64,000 bases of DNA from Paludibacteraceae bacterium (GTDB lineage Bacteria > Bacteroidota > Bacteroidia > Bacteroidales > Paludibacteraceae), in NCBI GenBank assembly GCA_017447875.1, contig JAFSMP010000026.1, positions 1 through 64,000 on the forward strand, read 5' to 3'. The notes beneath the pieces are model-generated. The model had not been told where the DNA came from, did no database searches, and was given only the letters and a program-made list of their open reading frames with translations. Each line of letters starts with the position of its first letter. The first letter of the stretch is position 1. Shown here piece after piece: positions 17,253-28,100 of the stretch. A program made the position numbers and the translations under genes.

Positions 17253-17925
17253 GCAGTTTACTATCTGGCACGACAAGTGCGCCATGAAAGTAGGTACCGA
17301 TGGTGTACTGTTAGGCGCATGGTGCCCAGTTGATTTTCACATTTCTTCATTTTCGCATTTTCACATTTTAGATGTCGGGACAGGAAGCGGGTTGATTGCG
17401 CGAATGCTGATGCAGCGATGTCCGGAGGCAGAGGTAGAGGGGATCGATATTGATGAGAAAGCGGTAGAGCAAGCTAAAGAGAATGGGGTAAAAGCATTCG
17501 TATCAAGCCTGCAAGACTGGCATGGATCGTACGATCTCATCGTGAGCAACCCACCCTATTTTCAGAACTCGCTGAAGAATCCCGACAAGGGACGGGAGAT
17601 GGCGCGGCATACGGATACGTTGAGTTACGAGGAGCTGGTGAAGCATAGCGCAAGACTATTGACCATGCATGGTCAATTGGCGGTGATTTTGCCGGCAGAG
17701 GCGGAGACGGAGATACGGGAGATCGCGGCACGTTATTCCTTATATTATACGCACATTACGCGCGTGTACTCGAAAGAGACGAAGCCGGCGAGGCGTGTTC
17801 TCTTATTATTCGAGATGTCGAGGTCTCGAGATCTCGAGATGACGACCGATACGCTTGTTTTAGAGGACGAAAAAGGCGGCCGTTCAGCCGCCTATTCGGA
17901 ATTGTGTAAGGAATTCTATTTATGA
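17227..17925 (+). CDS. trmN6: tRNA1(Val) A37 N6-methyltransferase
   Basis: A 232-residue SAM-dependent methyltransferase of the TrmN6/YfiC type, which methylates adenine 37 of tRNA-Val. The N-terminus FRFKQFTIWHDKCAMKVGTD is typical; the SAM motif is LDVGTGSGLIARM (about 49-61) and the catalytic motif is SNPPYF (about 101-106). Between W-C-P and the SAM motif lies an in-frame repeat-coded insertion FHISSFSHFH. Near the C-terminus, SRSRDLEM is written in CTCGAGAT repeats (17818-17842). The start is the first ATG in frame, overlapping the preceding gene, so translation is probably coupled. Confidence 0.88.
   Translation: MSTPNFRFKQFTIWHDKCAMKVGTDGVLLGAWCPVDFHISSFSHFHILDVGTGSGLIARMLMQRCPEAEVEGIDIDEKAVEQAKENGVKAFVSSLQDWHGSYDLIVSNPPYFQNSLKNPDKGREMARHTDTLSYEELVKHSARLLTMHGQLAVILPAEAETEIREIAARYSLYYTHITRVYSKETKPARRVLLLFEMSRSRDLEMTTDTLVLEDEKGGRSAAYSELCKEFYL
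17332..17369. repeat. In-frame CATTTTC repeat cassette inside trmN6
   Basis: ATTTTCACATTTCTTCATTT and its continuation are imperfect heptamer repeats coding FHISSFSHFH just before the SAM-binding motif. It is the same family as 1251-1296. Confidence 0.7.
17867..17893 (-). terminator. Terminator of rny, inside the 3' end of trmN6
   Basis: Arms AGGCGGC (17874-17880) and GCCGCCT (17887-17893) enclose a 6-nt loop. On the minus strand the hairpin is followed by TTTTTCG. It lies about 55 nt past the RNase Y stop and inside the trmN6 reading frame. Confidence 0.65.
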
Positions 17926-17950
17926 TCCGCCAAACTTGGCGGATTCTTTA
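17925..17950 (+). terminator. Terminator of trmN6
   Basis: Arms ATCCGCCAA and TTGGCGGAT (17925-17933, 17936-17944) directly follow the stop codon, then TTCTTTATTT on the plus strand. Confidence 0.65.
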
Positions 17951-19471
17951 TTTAGCCACATTCACCGCGCGGACCTCACGGATGACGGTCACTTTGACCT
18001 GTCCGGGATAGGTCATCTCATCCTGAATACGCTTTGCGAGATCGAAGGAGAGGAGTTCGGTATCCTTATCGGAGATCTTATCGGCTCCTACGATGACACG
18101 CAGTTCACGACCGGCCTGCAGGGCGTAGGTCTTCACGACACCCGGGAAGGACATCGCGAGGTTCTCGAGGTCATTGAGACGCTTCACATACGACTCTACG
18201 ATCTCACGGCGGGCACCCGGACGGGCACCGGAGATAGCATCGCAAGCCTGCACGATCGGTGCGATGAGGCTGGTCATCTCACACTCGTCATGGTGGGCTC
18301 CTACGGCATTACAGATATCGGGTTTCTCGCCGTATTTCTCACAGAGTTTCATACCGAGTTCTGCGTGCGGCAGTTCGACATCGTCTTCGGCTACTTTACC
18401 GAGGTCATGGAGCAGACCGGCACGCTTGGCTGCCTTGACGTTGAGTCCGAGTTCACCGGCCATCGCCGCACAGAGGTTAGCGGTCTCACGCGAGTGCTGG
18501 AGCAGGTTCTGACCGTACGAGGAACGATATTTCATCTTACCGACGAGACGCACGAGTTCGGGATGCAGACCATGGACACCGAGGTCGATGGTGGTTCGTT
18601 TACCCACTTCGATGATCTCATCTTCGACCTGTTTCTTCACTTTCGCTACCACCTCTTCGATACGGGCCGGGTGGATACGACCGTCTTGCACGAGTTGGTG
18701 CAAAGCGAGACGAGCTATCTCACGACGTACGGGATCGTAGGCAGAGAGGGTGATTGCTTCGGGCGTGTCATCGACGACGATCTCGACACCGGTTGCAGCC
18801 TCGAGAGCACGGATGTTACGTCCTTCACGACCGATGATACGACCCTTTACTTCGTCATTCTCGATATGGAAGACGGAAACGGTATTCTCGGCTGCGGTCT
18901 CGGAAGCGACACGCTGGATGGTCTGGATGATGATTTTCTTCGCCTCTTTGTTGGCTTCCAGACGGGCATTGTCCATGATCTCGTTGATGTAAGACATGGC
19001 TGCTGTCTTGGCTTCATCCTTGAGCGCCTCGACGAGTTGTTTCTTGGCTTCTTCGGCCGACATACCGGACAGTTGCTCGAGTTGTTTCTCAGCCTGCTGG
19101 TGCATCTTCTCGACCTCTTGTTGCTTGTAGTCGAGTGCCTGCTGGCGTTGCTCTACGGCTTGCGTCTTTTGATTCACTTCGTTGAGGGATCGCTGGATAT
19201 CGCCTTGACGCTGGTTGAGTTGTTGCTCGCGCTGGTTCAAACGTTGTTCATGTTGCTGAATCCGTTTGTCCTGCTCACGTACGCTATTGTCGTGCTCCAG
19301 TTTAAGGGCGATAAATTTCTCCTTGGCCTCAACAATCTTGTTCTTCTTGATCACCTCCGCTTCCTCTTCCGCTTTCTTGATGAGATTCGCGGCTGAGACG
19401 CGTGAGATGAGGTAGTAGATACCGGCTCCGAGAAGGAGTCCGCCTACTCCAGATAAAATTGCTGTAATCAT
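17948..19471 (-). CDS. rny: Ribonuclease Y
   Basis: A 507-residue membrane-anchored endoribonuclease that starts mRNA decay. It has one N-terminal transmembrane helix ([16 protein letters not shown]), a long Gln/Glu-rich coiled coil at about 30-165, a KH domain ([21 protein letters not shown], about 210-230) and an HD domain with [17 protein letters not shown] and the metal-binding HD in GLLHDLGKV. Length and order are normal. The gene follows zapA by 56 bases, a common Bacteroidota arrangement. The long open frame on the opposite strand across this gene is a product of codon bias. Confidence 0.97.
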   Translation of the reverse strand: MITAILSGVGGLLLGAGIYYLISRVSAANLIKKAEEEAEVIKKNKIVEAKEKFIALKLEHDNSVREQDKRIQQHEQRLNQREQQLNQRQGDIQRSLNEVNQKTQAVEQRQQALDYKQQEVEKMHQQAEKQLEQLSGMSAEEAKKQLVEALKDEAKTAAMSYINEIMDNARLEANKEAKKIIIQTIQRVASETAAENTVSVFHIENDEVKGRIIGREGRNIRALEAATGVEIVVDDTPEAITLSAYDPVRREIARLALHQLVQDGRIHPARIEEVVAKVKKQVEDEIIEVGKRTTIDLGVHGLHPELVRLVGKMKYRSSYGQNLLQHSRETANLCAAMAGELGLNVKAAKRAGLLHDLGKVAEDDVELPHAELGMKLCEKYGEKPDICNAVGAHHDECEMTSLIAPIVQACDAISGARPGARREIVESYVKRLNDLENLAMSFPGVVKTYALQAGRELRVIVGADKISDKDTELLSFDLAKRIQDEMTYPGQVKVTVIREVRAVNVAK

Positions 19472-19527
19472 TGATTTATCGTGTTATTAATTAGTTGATT
19501 CAATTCTTATCTCGTAAACTCGAACGA

Positions 19528-19818
19528 TTACTTCAGAACTTCTTTCAGTAGTTCGTTCATTTCCTTGATTTGTTTCTCGACGGGAACGAGGGATTTCTCG
19601 CGTGCGTCGGATTGGAGTGCGACCGCTACTTCAAGGGCGGTATACATCCATAATTGTTCTGCGGAGGCATTGGGCCGCAGTTTAAGGTAATATTGGTAGC
19701 GGCGGTTGAGTAAGTCTGCCGCTTTGCGATAGTTGGGTTCCTGATCGCGTGGTACATCGAGGCCTACGGTATGGGCATCGAGGTGGAGGTTGATATGTTG
19801 CTTATCTCCGAAGGGCAT
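19528..19818 (-). CDS. zapA: Cell division protein ZapA
   Basis: A 96-residue small protein that crosslinks FtsZ filaments. It starts with a beta-strand region (QHINLHLDAHTVGLDVPRDQ) followed by E-x-x-YRKAADLLNRRYQYY, the family signature, and a C-terminal helix for dimerisation. Its start overlaps the upstream coiled-coil gene by 17 bases; rny follows. Confidence 0.88.
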   Translation of the reverse strand: MPFGDKQHINLHLDAHTVGLDVPRDQEPNYRKAADLLNRRYQYYLKLRPNASAEQLWMYTALEVAVALQSDAREKSLVPVEKQIKEMNELLKEVLK

Positions 19819-20077
19819 TGATAGCTCTATCTACTTGTGCGATGAGCGCATTGATACGTTTGAGTGCTTCTTCGTTGGATTCTGCCGAAGTGAGCGCATT
19901 GGCGGTCGCTATACGGCGGTTTTTGAGCTGCAAATCCAGCAGTTCTGCATGGGTTCGAATCAGTTCTTGTCGTTGTCGGTCCCGTTCGTCTTTTAGACGC
20001 ACATTCTCCTCTTGAAGCGCGGTGTAGCGCTCCAAGAGGATATGTACATTGGTTGAAAGATCATCGAGTGCCTGCAT
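19802..20077 (-). CDS. Small coiled-coil protein, ZapB-like
   Basis: A 91-residue protein that is almost entirely predicted coiled coil (LLERYTALQEENVRLKDERD, then RQELIRTHAELLDLQLKNR). It overlaps zapA and is very probably translated with it. By size, structure and position it resembles ZapB, which links ZapA at the division site, but sequence alone does not prove this. Confidence 0.75.
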   Translation of the reverse strand: MQALDDLSTNVHILLERYTALQEENVRLKDERDRQRQELIRTHAELLDLQLKNRRIATANALTSAESNEEALKRINALIAQVDRAINALRR

Positions 20078-20078
20078 A

Positions 20079-21335
20079 TTAGAAGCTATAGCCTACGCCA
20101 AGACCGATAACGCTCTTGAACTGAACGCGCTCAGCTACCTCGCCGTGCTTATTCTCAACCAGCGTACCCGGATAGTACTTCAGGCTGGTCTGAAGGGTTA
20201 CTTGCAGACATTTGAGGAACTGATAGCTGAGCGCTACATCCCAGTCTACATCGAAGTTACCGAAATAGCGGTTATTGTTCGAATACTTGAAATAGCGTTC
20301 CGCTTCGGGACGTGCATCCCAATCCGCTTCAGTACGGATTGTACCGTCCTCATTCGGTGTATCCAGCCATGCTTTCTTCACATCAAAACCTTTATTTTGA
20401 TACGGAGAGAAGAGGGTGAGCGTGGTGCTCAGTTTGAAGTCCTGGTAGGTATAAGCGATCGAGCCCTTGAAACTAAGACCTAACTCAGCACGGAAATCGC
20501 GGAACTTCTGGGTACCGTCTTTGCGATAGGTATAGGTACCGATCGACTCTTGCAGGGTCTGACGAACATCTATACCACCATTGTCCATGTAAGCACCGTA
20601 GCTGTAGGCAGCCTTACCTGCTTCTGCTTGAGCGGCCGTCATAGTTCCATCTGCCACTGCTGCATCATAAGCTGCAAAAACATACTCTTCGGTATATTTC
20701 TTGTTCCAAGCATCGCTGATATATGCGGTCGTGATACGTCCTGCGATCGGAGAGAGATAAACCGAGAAGTCTGCACCGTTGACGCTGTACTTGTAGTCGA
20801 TACCGACGGAGATATCGGTGTAGGACGGAGCCAGCCATTTGGACATGATGCTGTTGTAGCCCTCTACATAGTTACGACCGAGAGCGTATTGGCTCTGGAA
20901 ACTACCGAGGAGGGTGAGGTACCAGTTTTTCTTAAACTCCCAACCGAATTTGGTAGCGAGTTTGATATTATCGCTGGACTTCTGGAACTTATCTTCTTTC
21001 TGGTCGATCCAGGTCATTCCGAAATCGGTATCGAAGTTCGTTTCCCACGCGATAGCATCTTTGTGGTAGAGTAAGTGCAGTTTGGCATAAGCGATACCGT
21101 TGACGTTATTCTTACCACCCGCAGCCCAGTTAACGAGACTGGTAGCCGCAGCATTCAGACCTACCGTACCGTCAAATTTCCAGGGATTCTCAGCAGCCTC
21201 AAGTTTCTGAAGATCTGCTCCTGCTTTAGCAGCTGCTTCTGCATTACCCGTCACCTTCGCTTTGTCCACACCTTGGGCATTCATTGTCAGCGCAGCCAAG
21301 AGGCAAAGCGCTACAGATAAAAATTTCTTTTGCAT
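20079..21335 (-). CDS. DUF3078 outer-membrane beta-barrel protein
   Basis: A 418-residue exported protein with a signal peptide ending NAQG (about residue 21) and the DUF3078 start of the mature part, with WKFDGTVGLNAAATSLVNWAAGG. Many alternating amphipathic strands and a terminal aromatic (GVGYSF) indicate an outer-membrane barrel. I use ATG 21335 (MQKKFLS); a longer reading would require a TTG start. The gene is first in the group with the ZapB-like gene (one base gap), zapA and rny. Function unknown. Confidence 0.88.
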   Translation of the reverse strand: MQKKFLSVALCLLAALTMNAQGVDKAKVTGNAEAAAKAGADLQKLEAAENPWKFDGTVGLNAAATSLVNWAAGGKNNVNGIAYAKLHLLYHKDAIAWETNFDTDFGMTWIDQKEDKFQKSSDNIKLATKFGWEFKKNWYLTLLGSFQSQYALGRNYVEGYNSIMSKWLAPSYTDISVGIDYKYSVNGADFSVYLSPIAGRITTAYISDAWNKKYTEEYVFAAYDAAVADGTMTAAQAEAGKAAYSYGAYMDNGGIDVRQTLQESIGTYTYRKDGTQKFRDFRAELGLSFKGSIAYTYQDFKLSTTLTLFSPYQNKGFDVKKAWLDTPNEDGTIRTEADWDARPEAERYFKYSNNNRYFGNFDVDWDVALSYQFLKCLQVTLQTSLKYYPGTLVENKHGEVAERVQFKSVIGLGVGYSF

Positions 21336-21382
21336 AGTATTCAAAATTGTTGTTTGTTACACATGTTTATCAAAAACGGGCA

Positions 21383-21414
21383 CAAAGTTACAAAAAATTT
21401 CTCATATATGCAAA
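21383..21414 (-). promoter_or_regulatory. Promoter of the DUF3078-zapB-zapA-rny group
   Basis: The minus strand has -33 TTTG (21411-21414) and -7 TAACTTTG (21383-21390), spacer 20 nt starting CATATATGAG. Confidence 0.8.
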
Positions 21415-21449
21415 TAAAGTAGGTACGCGCGCGTAATTTTTCGACAAAA

Positions 21450-21470
21450 GTGTCAATTTTTACACATTTT
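21450..21470. promoter_or_regulatory. GTGTCAATTTTTACAC element, copy 2
   Basis: Identical over 21 bp to 16284-16304. It lies between the DUF3078 gene and the T9SS surface-protein gene. Confidence 0.5.
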
Positions 21471-21483
21471 TTTTGAATATATG

Positions 21484-21515
21484 CACAATTATTTGTAAAA
21501 AAAGTAGTAATTTTG
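21484..21515 (+). promoter_or_regulatory. Weak promoter of the T9SS protein-mfd-yidC group
   Basis: The -7 box TAATTTTG (21508-21515) is good, but no TTTG stands 20 bases upstream. The stretch GCACAATTATTTG...AAAAAAAGT...TTTTGCA matches the rubrerythrin promoter (51640-51682) except that about eight bases of the CATATATG spacer are missing. Confidence 0.4.
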
Positions 21516-21577
21516 CACCCGATTTAAAATGCCTTAGTGCGGACTAATAAAAAAGGACATAAAAATAGAACAATAAT

Positions 21578-24500
21578 ATGAAAAACATTTTGAGAAAAAG
21601 TTTTCTTTTGTTAGTAGCCACTGTTTGCGCTGGTTGCCTTTGTGCCGGAGACGTTACGTTTACCATGTCAAGCATCTTTGACGGAAACAGTCTGACTTTT
21701 GAAGTGACCACTCCTACGGCAGCAACCGTCTCGTCCAACACATCCAAATCAAACGCCAAAGCTGGCAAACTTGGCTCTGACGGACATTATTTCGAAATCA
21801 TTCTTAAGAATGAGATCTTCACAGCCGCCAGCATCAATGGTTATATCAACACCACAAGCACGGATAAGAACTGGGCTTTCCAGTTCAGTACAGATGGAGG
21901 AACCAACTGGAGTACAGAAGTGACGCAGGCAAACGACGGAAACAAAACGGCTCACGATATTGCAGTAGGTGCCACAATACCTGCTAACGCAAACGGTTTC
22001 CGCGTTGTTCGTCGCGCAGGCACTTCCACTATGGTCAATTCAATCACACTGACATTAGGTTCTACAGGTCCTTCGACAGACGCCACGTTGAAATCAATCG
22101 TTTATGGTGGTGACCTTACGCCGGTTCCGGGCTTTAAGGCAGATCAATTGAGTTATGAGGTAGAACTGCCGGCTACGGAAATAGGAGCTCCTTCGGTACA
22201 AGCCACCGCGAACGACAGCAAAGCAAGCATTAATTATACGCAAGCTACAACTTTGCCCGGTACGGCTAAGATTGACGTGACGGCAGAGGACGGAACAACC
22301 AAACTGCAATATACCGTAACTTTCACGAAAGAGAGTGCCAATCCGAAGGTAGAAAGTGCGACTTGGGCCAATATCCGCGGTACGGCTACTATTGACCAAG
22401 TGAACTTGACAATCACGGGTCAGGTGTTGAACGGCAGCAGTCTGACGGTTGAACCGCAATTCACGGGTAAGTATCTGAATTCCTATACGCCGCTCGGTGC
22501 ACAGGATTTCAGTCAGGGTCCGATCAATTATACGTTCCAGGCATCAACGGGTGAGACCACCACGTATGCGGTAACGATCACCGAGTCTCCGGCTGTGTCT
22601 TCGGATGCGACGCTGAAAAGTTTGACTTATGGCGGTACAGCCGTGCCTAATTTCTCACCCTCCACCTATGTGTATAATATTGAGTTGACGGCCGGTATCA
22701 AGACTCCTCCGACTATTGCGGCGGTAGCGAATGATGCGAAAGCAACCATGGAGATCACGCAGGCACAGAGTGTTCCGGGTAGCGGAAAAGTAGTAGTGAC
22801 TGCAGAAGATGAGACGACGAGTCTGACGTACACCATCAACTATACGATACAAGTGCCGCCCAGCAGTTTGACGATTCACGTTCCTGAGATATACGAAGCG
22901 AAAGAGATAGCAGGGGGATACAATGGAACTCTGGCCGTGGTAGATGGACACGAATATGAGACATTTTACATCAACCGCGACAACAGCAGTAATTTGACTA
23001 TCGCCATTTCCAATGTAGACAAGATAGGTAGTATCTGCGATGAAACCGGCACATCCAACACGGCAAAAGCCAAAGACGGATGGTTCACTGTCAGTTGCAA
23101 CGGTACCGGAGGTGATACCAATGCAGGTGCCAAAGATGAGTTCCAGGCATCTATCCGCAGTGCAAAATTCAATAGCAGCAGTCATGTACTGGAAATGCAT
23201 ATTCAAGGCTACGATCAATTCTCGTTCTATGGTAATGACAACAACCAAGATGCATCAAAGAACAAGATGTTTGAGGTCTATATTGACGATGTCAAACAGA
23301 CTCGTACTCCACATGCCTATTCGATTAATCGTATAGACCTTACTACCTCCAGACACATCGTCCGGTTGACTGCCATAGGAGGAAGCGATAGTAAACTATG
23401 TTCTTTCTCGCTGCGTGTTGCCCAAGAACCGCGGACGAAATGGCTGAAGGGTAATGACAGCACGCAAAAAGTGAATGCTCACGGAATGATTGCACCGATT
23501 ACTTATGTAACCAAATACAACAATATCGCAGGTGCAGAAACCAAGTTAGAATGGCTTGGTACGGCGGTAGACGGTATTTCGTTGCAGAAGATTGAGGGCG
23601 AATTGACGGATACCCTGATGCTGACGGGTACAGCCAATGCACCTGCAGGCGAATACAAGTATGCAGTGGTGGCTTACTACAACGGTGTGGAGACCAGCCG
23701 TGCGACAGGTTCGTTCTTCGTCAAATACCAGATCAAGGCCACTACAGAAACGGATGTCGATGCAGAACAAGGCGATGAGATGGACGAGGTGAAATGTCGG
23801 TACTACGTATATGACGAAACGACCGATATCATCTTCAAATGGATCAATGATGTAGCTGCACCGGGTGTGACAACCAAAGCGAATAACGGAACCTTCACCA
23901 TCAGCGGTACGCCTACTACCATCGGAACTTATTCGTATCTTGTGACCGTGACCGGTGGTGACACCGTTAGCGGTATCATCAACGTCAAGAGTGCCGATTT
24001 GGGTGTTAACCCGATCTTGTACCTATACAAGAACACGTTTGCGTACAACAGCGATTATATCTATACATATCTCAAGCAGAGCGGTTATAACCTCAAAGAG
24101 AAAAAGGCGAAAGCCAACTTACGTCCTACGAGCCAGTATGCGAAGTATAAATGGATTCTGATCTCCGAAGACGTGGATGCCGACAACCCGGAGGTTTTCC
24201 AGTTGATGCGTGGTTCGCATATCCCGGTTCTGAACATGAAAGCCTTCTCCTATTCGCATACCATTGACTCGCTGCAAGATAAAGACGGTTATGCGAACCC
24301 GTGGGGTGAAGCGAACAACGGTAGTCTGAATGAGAACGGTAAGTCGATTACGGTATTACGTGAGGACCACCCGATCTTCCAAGCTATGCATAAGAAACAA
24401 GGCGATAAGATACAAGTGCTGGATTCGATTGACCGCCGAGGTCTGATGCCGATCAAAGTGACGAAACAGGGTTCGTTGTGCCTGGCAACCGCTTTGACGC

Positions 24501-25168
24501 GTGACCGCGAGGACTATTTCGGCGACGGAGCCCCCGAGACCTTCTTGCATGAGTATCCGACCGGTTTGAGTGGTAATGATGCCAAGTATATCTGCTTCCC
24601 GATCGCGATGAACAGCAGTATGTATCTGACAGCCGAAGGTAAGGATCTGCTGAACAAGGTGATCCAATACCTGACCAACGAAGAGGCGAGTGTGGCTCAT
24701 CCGGATTTGTATATCACGAAATTCAAGGTAGGAGAAGCCAAAGTGACGATCAATGAAGGTATCACGAATACTATCACCGTGGAGATCGATACGATCGAGC
24801 ATCCGGAGATGGCAGGTATCACGAAAGTTATTCCGGAGACAGAAGTGGCTGATCCGCACACGCATATTGTTCCGCCGTTCCCTGCGTTAGGAGACACGTT
24901 GGATCTGTCTATCGCACAATATCTGCCGGTTGACTATGTAGTGACGGATTATATCCACCGGAAGGTTTATGAAGTGACGGCTGTTTACCGCAAACCGTTG
25001 GGTATCGAAGAGGTAGAGGCCTACAGTGTGGGTCAATGGGTGAATGTATATGACATCTACGGTCGCAAGGTGGCTACAACGAATGAGGATATCTATACGA
25101 TGAGTCTGCCGCGCGGCATCTATATCATCGTGACGGAGAACGGACAAACACTTAAAATATCGAGATAA
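21578..25168 (+). CDS. Large T9SS-secreted cell-surface protein
   Basis: A 1196-residue exported protein. The signal peptide ends near residue 23 (VCAGCLCAG). Three cadherin-like beta-sandwich repeats lie at about 165-250, 255-335 and 341-425; two start with DATLKSIVYGG and DATLKSLTYGG. An Ig-like stretch is at about 752-795 (GTFTISGTPTTIGTYSY). A region at about 811-1040 with KWILISEDVDADNPEVF resembles glutamine-amidotransferase-like folds seen in secreted Bacteroidota enzymes, but no active site is recognised. The last 70 residues (WVNVYDIYGRKVAT, LPRGIYIIVTENGQTLKI) are a clear type A T9SS sorting domain. Its stop codon is followed in the same frame by mfd. Confidence 0.88.
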   Translation: MKNILRKSFLLLVATVCAGCLCAGDVTFTMSSIFDGNSLTFEVTTPTAATVSSNTSKSNAKAGKLGSDGHYFEIILKNEIFTAASINGYINTTSTDKNWAFQFSTDGGTNWSTEVTQANDGNKTAHDIAVGATIPANANGFRVVRRAGTSTMVNSITLTLGSTGPSTDATLKSIVYGGDLTPVPGFKADQLSYEVELPATEIGAPSVQATANDSKASINYTQATTLPGTAKIDVTAEDGTTKLQYTVTFTKESANPKVESATWANIRGTATIDQVNLTITGQVLNGSSLTVEPQFTGKYLNSYTPLGAQDFSQGPINYTFQASTGETTTYAVTITESPAVSSDATLKSLTYGGTAVPNFSPSTYVYNIELTAGIKTPPTIAAVANDAKATMEITQAQSVPGSGKVVVTAEDETTSLTYTINYTIQVPPSSLTIHVPEIYEAKEIAGGYNGTLAVVDGHEYETFYINRDNSSNLTIAISNVDKIGSICDETGTSNTAKAKDGWFTVSCNGTGGDTNAGAKDEFQASIRSAKFNSSSHVLEMHIQGYDQFSFYGNDNNQDASKNKMFEVYIDDVKQTRTPHAYSINRIDLTTSRHIVRLTAIGGSDSKLCSFSLRVAQEPRTKWLKGNDSTQKVNAHGMIAPITYVTKYNNIAGAETKLEWLGTAVDGISLQKIEGELTDTLMLTGTANAPAGEYKYAVVAYYNGVETSRATGSFFVKYQIKATTETDVDAEQGDEMDEVKCRYYVYDETTDIIFKWINDVAAPGVTTKANNGTFTISGTPTTIGTYSYLVTVTGGDTVSGIINVKSADLGVNPILYLYKNTFAYNSDYIYTYLKQSGYNLKEKKAKANLRPTSQYAKYKWILISEDVDADNPEVFQLMRGSHIPVLNMKAFSYSHTIDSLQDKDGYANPWGEANNGSLNENGKSITVLREDHPIFQAMHKKQGDKIQVLDSIDRRGLMPIKVTKQGSLCLATALTRDREDYFGDGAPETFLHEYPTGLSGNDAKYICFPIAMNSSMYLTAEGKDLLNKVIQYLTNEEASVAHPDLYITKFKVGEAKVTINEGITNTITVEIDTIEHPEMAGITKVIPETEVADPHTHIVPPFPALGDTLDLSIAQYLPVDYVVTDYIHRKVYEVTAVYRKPLGIEEVEAYSVGQWVNVYDIYGRKVATTNEDIYTMSLPRGIYIIVTENGQTLKISR

Positions 25169-25180
25169 GGATCTACGCAA

Positions 25181-28100
25181 ATAAGTGACTTAGAGATACT
25201 GTTCGGTCAACATCCGGAGATCAACCTGATCCACCGGGAGTTGGGCAAAGGGAAGGGCATGCACCTTCTCTTAGCCGGTTTGCACGCGAGCGCGCGTGCG
25301 CTTACGCTTACGCATATTAAGGAGAGGCTGTTCGTGGTAATGGACAATGCCGAAGCGGCGCAGTATCTGTACGGAGATTTACGATCGTTAGGAGCGGATG
25401 CTCTGTTCTTCACCAGCAGCAAGCGCAGACGCAGTATCGATGATGCGGCGGTGATACAACGCACGGAGACCTTGACGACCATGCCGCGTATCATCGTGAC
25501 CTACCCCGAGGCGATTGCAGAACCGGTTCCGGCGAAGGAGGAGTTGTCTGCTGTCAGTTTTCAGTTGTCAACAGGACAAGAGATCCAGCAGACCCAACTT
25601 GGTCAGCAACTTTCCGAACTCGGATTTGAGCGTGTGGATTTTGTGTTCCAGCCCGGTCAGTACGCCGTACGAGGCAGCATCGTGGATATCTACAGTTACA
25701 GTCACGACCTACCCTACCGTCTGGATTTCTTCGGCGATGAGATAGAGAGTATCCGGGAGTTTGATATCGAAGATCAGTTGTCGAAGAACCGAGTCGATTC
25801 TGCCGATATCGTCGGTTCTTCAGTCGAAAGTCAAAAGTCAAAAGTCGAAAGCTATATACCAGAGTATCTGAGTGAGGAGACGGTGTGGGTGAGCAATGAT
25901 TGGAGCGTGGTGCGGTTTAAGTTTGATGGTCTGAATAATCCGAGTATTCTGAATAATCTGAATAATCGAAGATCTATCGAGTTTGGGGAGAAGAGTACGT
26001 TTGCGACGCATAGTAAGATTGCATTCGACATCGTACCGCAGCCGCTCTTCCATAAGCAGTTCGATATTCTGACGGATGACTTGAAACGGCATATCGACGA
26101 GGGATATAAGATTTATATTTTAGCGGAACAGCAAAAGCAGTTGGACCGCTTGAAAGCAATCTTCGATGAGACCGTTGACACTGACAGACCGTTAACACTG
26201 ACAGACCGTTCCACTGACAGACCGGCTTCGCCTGTAAGATTCATCGGCATCAACAGTACGCTGCATGAGGGATTTGTGGATAAGGGGTTGAAGATTTGCT
26301 GCTATACGGACCATCAAATCTTTGAGCGATACCATCGTGTGACGATGAGCAGTGAGAATGCCCGAAGGGGTAAGGCGATTATTACCTTGCGGGAGATCAA
26401 CCAGTTGCAGATCGGCGACTACGTGGTACACAGCGATCACGGAATAGCGAAGTTCGGTGGTCTGGTGACGACACCGGTGAACGGCAAACCGCAGGAGATG
26501 ATCAAGTTGAACTACCGCGACGGAGCGAATGTGTTTGTGAGTATCCATAACTTACACCGCATCAGCAAATACAAGGGTCGTGAGGGTTCGGAACCGGCAA
26601 TTGCCCGTTTGGGATCGGGAGCATGGGAACGACTGAAAGAGCGCGCCAAGGAGAAGGTAAAGGACATCGCACGGGACTTGATACGACTCTATGCGACCCG
26701 CAAGCAACAGAAGGGCTTTGCTTATTCTCCGGACGGGTACATGCAGCATGAGTTGGAAGCATCGTTCCTGTACGAAGATACACCGGATCAGGCGAAGGCG
26801 ACCGCCGACATCAAACGCGACTTGGAGAGTCCGATGCCTATGGACCGATTGGTTTGCGGTGACGTAGGATTTGGTAAGACCGAAGTAGCGATGCGAGCTG
26901 CGTTTAAGGTGGCAACCGACGGTAAGCAGGTAGCGGTGCTCGTGCCGACAACCGTTTTGGCACTGCAACACTATAACACCTTCAAGGAGCGCATGAAGAA
27001 CCTGCCGGTGCGGATCGAATACCTGAGTCGTTTGAAGAGTGCGAAAGAGATCAAAGAACTGCTGGCGGACCTGGAGACGGGTAAGATCGATATCCTCATC
27101 GGTACGCATAAGTTGATCGGGAAGAGCGTGAAGTGGCATGACTTGGGACTGCTGATCATCGACGAGGAACAGAAGTTCGGTGTGGCAGCCAAAGAGAAGT
27201 TGAAGAGTCTGAGAACGAATATTGACGTACTGACGCTGACGGCTACGCCTATCCCGAGAACCTTGCAGTTCTCACTGTTGGGGGCACGGGACTTGAGTGT
27301 GATGACTACTCCGCCGCCGAACAGGTATCCGGTGCAGACAGAGCTGATCACGGTGGATGACGAGGATATCATCAAAGAGGCGATCGAACTGGAGTTGGAG
27401 CGCAACGGACAGGTGTTCATCGTCAATAACCGCATTGAGATGTTACCGCGTATCGAGCATAAGATACACCAACTATGTCCTGAAGCACGAATCGTGACCG
27501 CACACGGACAGATGCAAGCGGGTGAGATGGAAGAGAAGTTGGAAGCGTTCATCAATTATGACTACGACATCTTGCTGGCGACCACGATCATCGAGTCCGG
27601 AGTGGATATACCGAACGTGAATACGATATTAATCTTCAGTGCGAACAAATACGGTTTGGCGGACTTGCATCAGTTACGCGGTCGTGTAGGACGCAGTAAC
27701 CGGAAGGCATACTGTTACCTGATCGCACCGGAGAAAGAGTTACTGACCGAAGATGCAAGAAGGCGTCTGGAGGCATTGGGCACGTTTGCCGAGTTGGGTG
27801 CAGGCTTTAACCTGGCGATGCAGGACCTGGATATCCGCGGAGCGGGCAACATGTTAGGAAGCGAACAGAGTGGATTTATTGCCGACCTGGGTTACGAGAC
27901 CTATCAGCGGATCTTGAATGAGGCGGTGGAGGAACTGAAAGAGGAAATGAGTTTAGGGGACGCTTCGCTACAGGACGGCGCAGAGCGCCTACAGGACGCT
28001 AAAACTACAGGACATCTATGGTGTAATGATTCGCAGTTAGAGACGGATTTGCCGATCAGTTTTCCTACCGATTATATCGAGAACATATCCGAGCGAATCA

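Noticed and set aside
17936-19396. Open frame of 486 codons on the plus strand
   Set aside because: It is fully antisense to rny, whose KH and HD domains are clear; the product is low-complexity with no recognisable domain. It results from codon bias.
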